Origin: Phellopilus nigrolimitatus
Lineage: Eukaryota > Basidiomycota > Agaricomycetes > Hymenochaetales > Hymenochaetaceae
Direction of reading: 5' to 3'
DNA length: 64,000 nt
Assembly (NCBI GenBank): GCA_021029095.1
Contig: JAJOHG010000045.1
Span: forward strand, 124,001 to 188,000
Each line of letters opens with the position of its first letter. Positions within the stretch are counted from its first letter, which is position 1. A program made the translations under genes and the position numbers. This document shows positions 54,805 through 64,000 of the stretch, in pieces. The notes below the pieces were generated by a model. It did not search any database, had not been told where the DNA came from, and worked only from the letters and a program-made list of their open reading frames with translations.

Positions 54805-57226
54805 GTTGATTAGGTAAGTCTGCGAGCGCGGAGGTTGAAGATCAAAGCGCGGCATGGAGAAGAGTTATTCAAATTCGCATATTCCAATCCAGCGACGACC
54901 TAGCATGTACAGAGTGGTCCTGATGAAGTTGAGCAGTAGACAGCCTGAACGGAAAGCAGCGCGGAAAAGAAAAAGGTGTTAACAAATACAGGTACGACCC
55001 CGAGCTGCATGAGCGACCGCATGAACGTGTAGACCGGAACAATAATACCGTCTCCGCGACCAATTCCGAGAGAGTAGAACGTAGCGTGCAGCGCGCTTGT
55101 TCCTGCGTTATAGAGAAGGACGCGCAGATTTGAATCCGGTGAAGAAATTGCTGATTTGAATTCAGTTTCGAGCTCGTCAAAGAGGTCGCCGTTGTTGTCG
55201 TAAATACTTAGTGTTGTGTCCAGCGCGGCTCGCGCTCGGGGGACAGTGCGCTGGCGCGCAAGCCCCCGTAACGCATCGCGTTCGACACGCGCGGCCACAG
55301 CGCGCACCGTCCTCATTCCCAAGACAAAAACGCCTCAACGACCTCGAAGAGTTACGAACCGCGTCGGAGATGCGCCCCGCCCAGGGACGCGATAAATAGC
55401 TGTCGCCGGCCCATATTTGCACCGAAGCATGCTCTCCGATGCATACGCATGGTCCCTCCACGCCTGGCACCGCGACCAAAGGCATTCTATAGTAACCGAT
55501 CTGGTGAGCTAGCCTTCCCGCCCCGAAACGCTCCGTGCGTGCTCGCACGACCACACGCAACTGTAGCGTTGCGCGCGCCGTCTCGACGGTGTGTTAGACG
55601 GGTGCGCATATCCCGGTGGCTGCTTGACTCGCGCGCTCTTGGGACCGAGGTTGTCAGTATAAACTCAAACTGCACTGTCGGGCACGTACGTGTCGGCGAC
55701 GGGCAGGCCTCTGTATCCCACGTCTCGACACTTGTGCTGCAAATGATAAACAAGATACAGACAGTTCATCAGAATTTGTGACGGAGGCTCTCATGCAACC
55801 ACGGGCATCGCAGCGTCGAGTCAGATGCGTTCGGCACTGCAGCTGTGCGTAGGAGGAGGAGCGCTGTCGGGTACGCGATGTCTCGTTTGTGCTGGAGCCC
55901 GTCGAGTCGTTTCTCGCCGATGGCGCATGTCGCTGGAGACGTATAGGAGCAGACAGTGATACAGTCAACAGAGGCGCTTGCCCGCTTCATTAGCTATAGG
56001 TCTTTGCACGCGCTGAGCGTCACACGGTTTTAGTAGCCGGCCTTCCACTCAAGTCGCCGGCACCGTCTTGGACAATGGCCCTGCGAAACGATAGCGAACT
56101 CAAGCCACTAGCGCGCTGTTTTCGGACTCTGTGCGCGTATGGCGACAATGGTACGTGTCAGACATTATTTTTATCCCTTTCTGACCTTCGGGCTTGCGAC
56201 CTCGCGCAGGGAGATACCTGGCGACGCGCGAGGCGAAAACCCCGGCCGAGGGCGCGAGTGCGGGCAGAAGTGGTGCCGCACCGCGCAGCAGGCAGTAGAG
56301 CGGGTTGAGAGAGCAAGACAGTAAGAGACATAACAGACGAGGCCGATCGGGCGGGCAGTTTGAAGCGGGCCGCCGCTGGTGCGTCCTTTCCGCAGGGGCC
56401 AGCTGCTGAATGAGTTTGCATCCGATGTGATCTGTGCTGTTGCTGCAGCAGACGAGATGGGCGCTTCACGACGAGCCGCCGGTATTCCGCCATAATCTGG
56501 TTTCATTCAGTGTGCGCGCTGTTAGATATCTAGCGAGGCTTTTATTTGCGATCAGCTTCCATGGCGGAAGCCGCCGTTTATGCACATTACGGGTAGCCCT
56601 CAAGAAGACCGGCGCATTTGTTACATGAGCGGGAGCTTGATGTATATAAGTTCGTCCCGTTTCGTCTCTCCACATGATTGTCTCAGGACTCCAAGTGCTA
56701 CGACGCGTCGTGCTGTCTCGCGCTCCCGACGTGTCGGTGCGTTCGCAAACTTTCTATGCTACACACAAAGTCTCATGGTTAGACAGCACAGAACACTCAA
56801 AGCCATACTCTAGAAGCGCGGTCGAGAGCAAACGCGAAGGGAACTGGGCACTGCGCTCCCTCGCGATCCTCGGACAAGCAAGTCACTGTCCTCTGCGCAT
56901 GGACTCGTGCCCGAAGGCGCATTGATCCTGGCACACAGATACATAGCACCTGGAGGTACACATGCAAGTAGGCGCGCTTTCTCTTCGTCTTTCCTATTCT
57001 CGTTTTTCTCCGTCACTGACACTAGCGAACTATTTCGGTCGTGCAGGCGAATCAGTCAGGCTGCGCACCTCGTGCGCGCCTTCCCTTCACCTTTCCGTTT
57101 TCCTAACCACCCGTGCCGCAGGCTGTACACGGCCTTCTACCTCAAGAACTTCCTGCGCTTAGATGCCTTTGAGCTCGCGCGGCCCTTGGGTGGCCGCCGG
57201 CGCACTACGCGGCTGCCTGGCCGTTC
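54805..57226 (-). repeat. Right arm of second inverted repeat
   Basis: Reverse complement of 42,571-45,375. The outer end at 57,226 is a clean switch: the left arm continues with the coding-like minus-strand remnant, while this side continues into the type-2 filler (GCGCGGTACGAGCC). Confidence 0.85.
54960..55225 (-). pseudogene. Captured fragment of the aminotransferase gene (right)
   Basis: On - reads ALDTTLSIYDNNGDLFDELE, SSPDSNLRVLLYNAGTSALH, GIGRGDGIIVPVYTF, then a small deletion and LMQLGVVPVFVNT. Less damaged than the left fragment and still part of a 140-codon open frame starting in unrelated upstream sequence. Lacks the PLP lysine region. Confidence 0.88.
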
Positions 57227-59171
57227 GGCCGTTGCGCGGTACGAGCCTGAGCACGACTGTGTGCATAGCGGGCCGTGCTGGCACCGCGGAGGACCAGCGG
57301 AGACCGCGAGGAGCACGGGTGCGGGCCGGCGGCAGCTAGCTATAGCGTCCTTGGGCGGGGAGGGCATCTGCGACGCGGTGTTCAAGGTCTTTCGACGCGA
57401 CTGGGGTGTTATTCTCGGGGATGACGCCACGGGGAGGGACCGCGTGGCCGTCACGCTTCCCCGCGCAAGGCGGCGTCGTCGCTGCTCTCGTCGTTCTTGA
57501 CGATGTCCGTCCAGTGCCCCGGGACGGGCCCAGTCTGTCCATGCAGTGTGCGCTGCTGTTTCTGTCTCTAGCTCCGAGTCCTTCTGAAATGCCTGGCCAT
57601 AGACGGCTCGGATCAACGGTGGGAAAGATGATCAACTCGGCAGCCGACCCCAGGACAAAGCCCGCTCGGGCACCGGGTTCTGTCTGCGTGTGCTTCCTCC
57701 TGCACCGGCGTCCGTCTGCGCCCGTCTGCATTGGCTAGCGTCGTCGCAGAAGGCCCTCAAGAAGGAGAACCGTTGCCGGCAGGTAATTCCCGACCGCGCA
57801 AGCTGATTTTTATTTTATTTTGGCAGCCTGCGCGCGCTGGGGGAGAACAGACGGCCCTGTTATGCTCACGCGAAGTCCTACGAAGTGTGTAACAGTACAG
57901 GCGAGCTGCTTTTCTTTCAGGCCGTCGACACTAACCTCAGCCTCGACAGGCAATTCGTCGGCCTCTCATTGTTTCTTCTCAACTTGTACAGGACTGTTCT
58001 CTCAAGCATATGTACGTGTATCGTCGCTGAATTGGAATATACAAATATGATTCCCTCGGTTCCATGCCGTGCTTTGAACTCTTCGGCATGAAAGCCCCCA
58101 TCAAGTCGCAGATTTATTCCACGCATATGTGCTCGCAGACTTATCCAACCAGACATTAAGTCCCCATTATTAACGCTCGGATTGAGAGACCGTTCTGAAA
58201 GAAAACTCGACATTATCGCTCTCCTCTTGAGTTGCTTCTGCCGCCTGAAGCGCACTGAAAGGCTCCGTGCCCTTCGGATCGTCTACGCTCGGCGATTTCG
58301 TGAACGATGCTGAAAGTGTGTCATCGTCGAGCAACTCTGGCAAGGCTTCCGGACAGGCGAAACGGACACGGGTCATACGCTACATAATGATATACCAATC
58401 ATGCTTCAGCCGCACCTCATCATTGGATACGCACTCGACAGTACCTTCTCCCACTCTCCTACCTAGCACCAATCTCTTCTCACTTCGTGCGTCGTCCGCA
58501 TGCTACCGCGCGATCGCCGACTTTGCCAAGAATATCTGGCAGGACGACGCTTCTTGAGTTTCAAACATCAGCAGTGCATCGGAGTTATTTTTGCTTTTTG
58601 GACAGGTGCATCTTGTTTAGCCATGAATCGAGGAAACAGGAAGACCGAACTTACGAGACCTGATCAATGCCATTAGCGTACGAACGCGAATACCATATGT
58701 CTTCGGTTGAATCAGTGTCATCCACGCTTTAAGGTCTCATTATAAGTATGAGCTGATCCGACGTGGTTGTTTGATGATGCGATGTGCCATTTTTTTCACA
58801 ATCAGTAATCTGTCATCCTGAACCTGTTTAGGACCTCCTTACATTTGTTTTGAATCACACAACTAGGCAAGTACGTATACACTTGAACTTCAAGATTCGT
58901 GCGCTCGCTTTGATCCTCTGGATTCCGGCGGTAATCGTACATCGTCCTCCATTGATAAGATCTGTTTACTGCTCCTTATAGCACAAGCTAGATGATGGCT
59001 ATGCGTAATAATCCGATTTACGGTTCTCATTCGCTGATGCGTGGTCATCGGGTCTTGAGCCTATTTTAGGATTGCAGACGTCAAACGTTGTAGACTTTGA
59101 TCGGCGTGTGTTGCCTGGATCTTCGAGCAGAAAATGTGCCATCGGCGTGCCATATCGTACCGGCTCGCTGT
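57227..59171. other. Decayed duplicated filler and promoter region of copy 4
   Basis: Direct repeat of 50,230-52,190. A - frame at 58,170-58,376 (PELLDDDTLSASFTKSPSVD) looks coding and its counterpart near 51,340 is disrupted, but I do not recognise it. Confidence 0.5.
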
Positions 59172-59178
59172 TATAAAA
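59172..59178 (+). promoter_or_regulatory. TATA box, DUF6533 copy 4
   Basis: TATAAAA 93 nt before the ATG. Confidence 0.65.
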
Positions 59179-59270
59179 TGTCCACGAGGACGCTCAGCTA
59201 ACCCAACATACGCCCCCGAATAGACCTATCGAAGCTTCGTTGAAGACCTGACGACTGCAGACGCCTCACT

Positions 59271-60903
59271 ATGCATTCAGCGCGCTCTGACATCGAGCCC
59301 CTTGATCCAAGCTTAGTGCCACTTCTCGTCTCAGAGATAGATATCAGTTTGTACGGCCAAGCGGCAATGTTAACTCTCTTGATATACGACACCAGTAAGT
59401 TCTACACCTTGAAGGGCGTGTTAGATGCTTGCAATGACATTGACCATTCAGTTATCACAATGGACAAGGAGGTAAGCAAAGCTTGACAATCTCATCTCAA
59501 TGTCTAGACTAATCGTATATCGTACTATCTATTAGATAAAATACTTCTGGGTAGGTCGCTTTCACAACAATAACGTGAGGAATAGTATATTTGCTCATGT
59601 GGCATGAAGAGCACTCCTTGCACATTTGTCAGTTTGATTTACTTTGCAGTAAGTAATGTGTTACAACTTATTATAAGGGAGTAAGCTGGTCAATTCCTCT
59701 AATGAATGGTTGTAGAATCGATATATTGGAATTCTTGGAGCCGTTTGTGGTATATTAGGTGGGTCGTGGTGAATCCTTTAATAGGAGTGCATTAAAAACA
59801 ATAATAACCACTGATACTGTCTTTTATACTCAGTTGTTGTTCGAGCAAATGAAGCACTGTAAGTAATCTCTGATTACTGAATTATAACTTGTTGAAGCTA
59901 ACTCTAAAATGTGAACTCGTCTCTAGGTGTAAGCACCCAGATACTATATTTGGTCTCTGCTGATGATAGCAAATAGGCCCGGGCCTTTTTTGGTTTACAG
60001 ATCTGTGTGGTAGGTTATTAATTATTCTACGAAACACCATTTTACTCATTCAGGAAAGACTGGACAATTATCATTACCATTGACTGTAGTAATATTTCTT
60101 GCCTATAGTCCATCTGCCACTAACTGTTTATGTAGATATTCTTCTGATGCGGGTCTCAGCACTCTACCACCAAAGTAAGGTACTCCTGATGCCACAAAAC
60201 ACTGCTAATGTTTATGATCCAACAGACAAGAAATTTGCTGCATGCCTGAGGACTATATTTGTCCTGGAGGCAGCTTTGGGGCTGGCTGCTCTGATATACA
60301 CCATCATATATGCAAAGAGTAAGCAAAATATTTATTGTAGAGTGTACAGTTTACTAAATAATTGTTCCAGTTTCTGTATGGAGACTTGCAGAAGGTGTAA
60401 CAGTATGTTTACCTGATAGAAGCCCAAAGCTTTCAGGTGCACTAGATTGGTAAGTACTGACATCCTTTGGTAAGGATTTTGACTGATTCAAAACAGGGCT
60501 GTTCTAATGGTGTATGCAATCATCCTGATGGTTCTAGCTCTCTATAAGGCTGCACAATACTGGAGGGAGTCAGCTGGTTTCAGTCAGTTTAACCTTCTTA
60601 CGGTGCTCATCCAAGACCAGGCCATCTACTTCATTTTGTATGTTGCCTTAATGTACAACAAGTGGTATATGAGCTGAATGGTCTGACAGGGTCATATTCT
60701 GCAGCATTATGGGGATAGTTTCATACCAGGTGTACACCCAAAGTCCTCTTCTGGCTAATGTTCTGTCTGTTTTGGTTTATCCCAGACTTCTCTGTGTCCT
60801 TGGGAGTCACCTGTTGATTCATCTGAAGGAAGCTGGAGAGAGGCGAGCCAATGGAGGGACCAGCTACAGGATGGAGGCCACAAGCAGCATTGATTTTTCC
60901 TGA
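59271..60903 (+). CDS. DUF6533-type seven-helix membrane protein, intact copy 4
   Basis: Thirteen exons join without stop or frameshift to 310 aa: 59271-59394, 59452-59471, 59536-59550, 59610-59648, 59716-59758, 59834-59858, 59941-60009, 60054-60085, 60136-60174, 60226-60318, 60371-60449, 60497-60637, 60690-60903. The N-terminal DUF6533 block reads LTLLIYDTIITMDKEIKYFW, then VSLIYFANRYIGILGAVCGI. Further hydrophobic segments are LYYIWSLLMIA, WTIIITIDYILLMRVSALY, FVLEAALGLAALIYTIIYA, VLMVYAIILMVLALY and AIYFILVIFCSIMGIVSY, giving about seven helices. It ends LLIHLKEAGERRANGGTSYR. These proteins are common in agaricomycetes; function unknown, probably plasma-membrane receptors or sensors. Intron length is about 50-75 nt. 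Confidence 0.88.
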
Positions 60904-62090
60904 TTTGGTGAAGGGAACTCCAAAGCTCTGATTGATCATTCAGCAGGCATGTAGGAAATCCAGAAAATTCAGCATTCCTTTCCTATCTTTCTTACCTGTT
61001 CTTTTAAATGTTCTGCAATGTGGCATGTTTACTTTGCAAAGAAGTATTATTTTGTTTGCATGTACACGAGTTCCCTGTTCTCGTTTTGTTCAGACTCAGG
61101 ATAACGATTGTGGTTGCATGCAAACATTCGTACAGCTCGGAGTGAGATAATGATACAGCGGGAACGCGTAATGATCACTCAGTCACTTTGCACAGTTGAG
61201 TAGCATGAGAAATGAAGAGAAGGGAAAGGCTAAAGGAGAAGGGAAGGCACCCCGATTGGCATGTGGGTCTCCAGTTTCTCGGTGTCCGCGTCTAAACTTG
61301 AGAAATCTCGGGCACGACTCCGCACGCTGTCGCGAGTCGCACGCCTTTCCAGGTCCTACACGGTGCTCTTATGCTTAGTTCTGAAAGCCCTACTGAAGAA
61401 TGGCCATGCGTGCTTCGCGCTGAAAATGATCTTGTCTGTAACGTTCTGCGCAGGATAGAGATATTTGCGTACGTACGATACTCGTTGTCGAGGAGGCTTC
61501 CTTCCCTCGGTCGTTTCCATCTTCTGAGCCGCCAGTGTATTCCGGAAACACTCGCCATATTGCGCGGAATGCCACAATGTGTGTACGGATGTGTGTACGG
61601 GGAGCTTTGCGCCTTGCTTTGTGTCACCTGAGTCGTACGGTACCAATCATGCTTTGCGCCGCGAATGTGCCTCGCAAATCGTGTCGACCACGGCGGTTGC
61701 AACGAAGCGAAACATGGATGCGAAAAGCAGCCAAGGAAACAATACGCCACTCACCCGCAGGACATACAAACACCGAAGGACCGGAAAATGCACATCGGGA
61801 ATAACCAAACGAGTGGGCCGCATTGTGTGTGGCAACGCCTCCAGGCTGTCGCTCCTGAAACATTCCGGACAATGCAGGACTCGCGTCCTGACGGCCAGAC
61901 GCGCTCGCCCATGTCCTGTAGCAGCCCGTACCTGCAGAATGTTTCAGCGCGCACAGAGGCCGATCGCGATGGGGGTGCATAAACACCAAGTCAGCTCTCT
62001 CCGAAAAGCATCAACACAACCACATCCAAGGCTCACTGCACCGACGCTCCCATTCCAACCTCCAACTCTCGATCTCACTAGTAAACAACA
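60904..62090. other. Filler and leader region before the MSQVQL gene
   Basis: Parallel to 48,011-49,278. Includes the altered TATA element (CATAAACA at about 61,979) and the C/A-rich leader. Short frames recur in the other copy but no family is recognised. Confidence 0.45.
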
Positions 62091-62608
62091 ATGTCCCAAG
62101 TGCAACTCCGCAGCTACACAGGCGCCTTCGAAGCCAACTCGGTCTACCTCGTCTTCCTCGGCACAGGGGAGGAGCAAGACTGCGGCTTCTACTGGTCCGG
62201 GGACGGCAAGACCGGCGAGCTCGCCTGGTACGACTTCAACATAAATGCAAGCGAACAAAGCAAAGGCACTGTATCCAGGTCACCCAGGACCTCGCGACTG
62301 AAAAACTAGAGGTCGCCGTCCAGTTCCTCAAGGAAATACCGAACACGGCCTGGCGTAAAGCGCTGCAGTTGTTCTTCGGTAACCTCATGGTGTGCGGGAG
62401 CCGCAGGCAGTGGCTCGAGCTCGTCATGCGGCGGGTCTTCAACTCCATATATGGGCGCGTCGCCCCGAAAAACCGCCCCGCCTACACGAAGGAAGATCAG
62501 AACGCTGCCGTTGTCGACGCATTGGAACACTTTGGGTCGAACTCGGCCAACAAGCACAACATCGTAAACATCTCGACGATGACAAGAAAGGCGGCGGGGA
62601 AACGCTGA
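62091..62608 (+). pseudogene. Unidentified MSQVQL protein, longer copy with one frameshift
   Basis: Frame 1 gives MSQVQLRSYTGAFEANSVYL, then GTGEEQDCGFYWSGDGKTGE and LAWYDFNINASEQ. A frame shifted by one base then gives CIQVTQDLATEKLEVAVQFL, LKEIPNTAWRKALQLFFGNL, WLELVMRRVFNSIYGRVAP, KEDQNAAVVDALEHFG and a stop at 62,608. The second part is clearly coding in composition, so the shift (near 62,255-62,280) is either a one-base lesion or a missed intron. Total about 170 aa, with no signal peptide. Family unknown. Confidence 0.5.
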
Positions 62609-64000
62609 GGAGTGCTTACTGCGTGCGAAGCTCGGCGAGGCTGGCGGACACGTACAGGTGAAGTGGTAGAATGGTAGATTGCCTCTGTACTTCCATTAGC
62701 AGGATTAGACTCCGGTTTGCTCGCGCAGCTGCAATAAGCTTACCTGTAACCGGTGATAATATTGTCTTGAACTATCTGGGAGTCTAGCCGTCGATTGGGA
62801 TGGGAATTCTTAAAGCGTGCACGGGTATTGATGTCCAAAGGGAAAACGTCTATGAGCCTGTTGGATTTTCCGGACGAGGTAGTACGTGAAACGGCTGGTA
62901 TATTTCAGTTGCACGTCGAGGCAGTCGAGGCAGCTATACAACTGCGAGGGTGACCTTGAGTCGGATTTAGAGAATGTGAGCACACTAGCATCCCATGGCT
63001 ATCAGAATAACGCACATCAGGAAAACTACAATGCGGAAAACCGAGAGTCGATCGTGCTTCTACTTAGCGGAACTATGTCTCGCCACTAGTACTTCGCGGT
63101 ATGGGCGAACTACTATCAGCGGCGCTTCCCAGAGCGCTTCCCGTCGGCGCTTTCCCGAACCTCCGGCGCGCTGGAGCCTCCCGCACCTCCGTGAACCGCA
63201 GCAACCACGTTGATCACAGCGGAAGCAACCTTTCTCAGCAGCTGCCTCTCCAGCTCAGGGGATACGTGGACGAGCATCCGCTATTCGCGGACACGACCCG
63301 GCCTGCCGTCGCGCGTTTGCAGGAGTTCAAAAAAAGGGTCTTGGGGAGGGACGCCACGATGCGATGCACAACCCACCGCCCGTTGTATCAAAAAGCGCCC
63401 GTCCTCTTCTCCTCCTTTTCGAAGTCGCCACCCGGAACCAGACCGAGGAGAAACAAAGGAGCAGTCGGAGGCATGCTATGGCGTGCCGCCATACGCGCTG
63501 GAGAGAAAGTCCCCGCCGGGGGGATGCCGGTGTCCAAGACGGCGCCGGCGACTTGAAGTTGGCAGCCGGCTACTAAAACAGTCGAGCTCGTCGTCGTCTG
63601 GCCTGAACGCCCCGGTGCACTCTGCGACCAGCAAGCGCCCCCCATATTGGCATTTACTGCCTGTTTTCATACTTCTCCAGCGATACGAGATGTTCTGTAG
63701 CCTCTAGCAACCACAAGCGAAACATTGCGCTCTCGAAAGCGCTCCGCGCGCAAGGTGCGGGGCGGGGACAAGCGGCCCCGCTGGGCGCACGCAGAGACGG
63801 CACATAGGGGCGGTAGGGCGTGTACAGCCTGCGCCTGCCGTGTGTTTGTGTAAAAAATTGGGTTTCGGCCGCAGCGCGGTACGATCACGAACCCGACTGC
63901 GTGCATGGCAGGCCGTGCTGGCGTCAGCGAAGACCGCGAGGGACGCGCTTCAGCATGGGTGCGGGCCGGCGGCGCTAGCTATAGCATCCTTGGGCAGGGA
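62609..64000. other. Filler, end of window
   Basis: 63,040-64,000 matches 49,590-50,400, and the GCCGGCGACTTGAAG...GCCGGCTACTAAAAC pair matches 44,045 and 56,050. A + frame near 63,200-63,360 (LQLRGYVDEHPLFADTTRPA, VARLQEFKKRVLGRDATMR) looks like an exon and has a poorer counterpart near 43,340-43,420. Unidentified and cut off by the window end. Confidence 0.45.

Noticed and set aside
62657..62725. tRNA-like stretch with an A-box-like TGGTAGAATGG and a B-box-like GGATTAGACTCC
   Set aside because: The D, anticodon and acceptor stems do not pair and no matching 3' acceptor strand follows. Likely coincidence or a very old remnant.
1..64000. CRISPR arrays, rRNA genes and bacterial-type operons
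   Set aside because: No regularly spaced short repeats or rRNA sequence; the intron-rich gene structure is fungal.

Overview
The window comes from a filamentous basidiomycete, most likely a mushroom-forming agaricomycete. Genes are split by many 50-70 nt GT-AG introns, and the recognisable families are typical of that group: DUF6533-type seven-helix membrane proteins, an Argonaute, a GPI-tailed chitin deacetylase, an F-box protein and a fungal thioesterase. Single-copy genes that look healthy are a mitochondrial-type cyclophilin (3.1-3.9 kb), an F-box protein (22.9-24.7 kb), a chitin deacetylase (27.8-29.4 kb), the splicing factor BUD13 (34.5-35.5 kb), a Nudix hydrolase (37.4-37.9 kb), and a two-domain oxidoreductase/aminotransferase (38.5-40.8 kb).

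Much of the rest is segmentally duplicated DNA of two kinds. Between about 4.5 and 34.5 kb a module made of Argonaute, a hot-dog thioesterase and a very small four-exon gene is repeated. One Argonaute is nearly full length (5.5-8.4 kb) but carries two in-frame stops. Several further Argonaute copies are decayed, and all three thioesterases are broken. The left (about 9.3-15.4 kb) and right (about 28.6-34.5 kb) copies form a roughly 6 kb inverted repeat around a 13 kb centre. A third copy (17.8-22.6 kb) lies inside that centre in direct orientation.

The most striking object is the small gene in each module (12.1-12.6, 20.6-21.1 and 31.3-31.7 kb). Although the Argonaute and thioesterase around it are dead in each repeat, it has kept an open spliced reading frame, a TATA box and matching introns. 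Its exons differ far more between copies than its introns do. That is the reverse of normal gene evolution and suggests rapid diversification of an undescribed small protein family.

The second duplicated zone (41-64 kb) holds four copies of a DUF6533 membrane-protein gene (a last-exon remnant, a pseudogene, a mostly open copy and an intact 13-exon copy) separated by decayed filler. It also holds a 2.4-2.8 kb inverted repeat (42.6-45.4 against 54.8-57.2 kb) whose arms each carry a captured fragment of the aminotransferase gene at 38.5 kb. Other elements are a 956 bp element with 22 bp perfect terminal inverted repeats, and several perfect palindromes.

All exon structures and identities were worked out by eye; family names rest on motif recognition and were not checked by database search.
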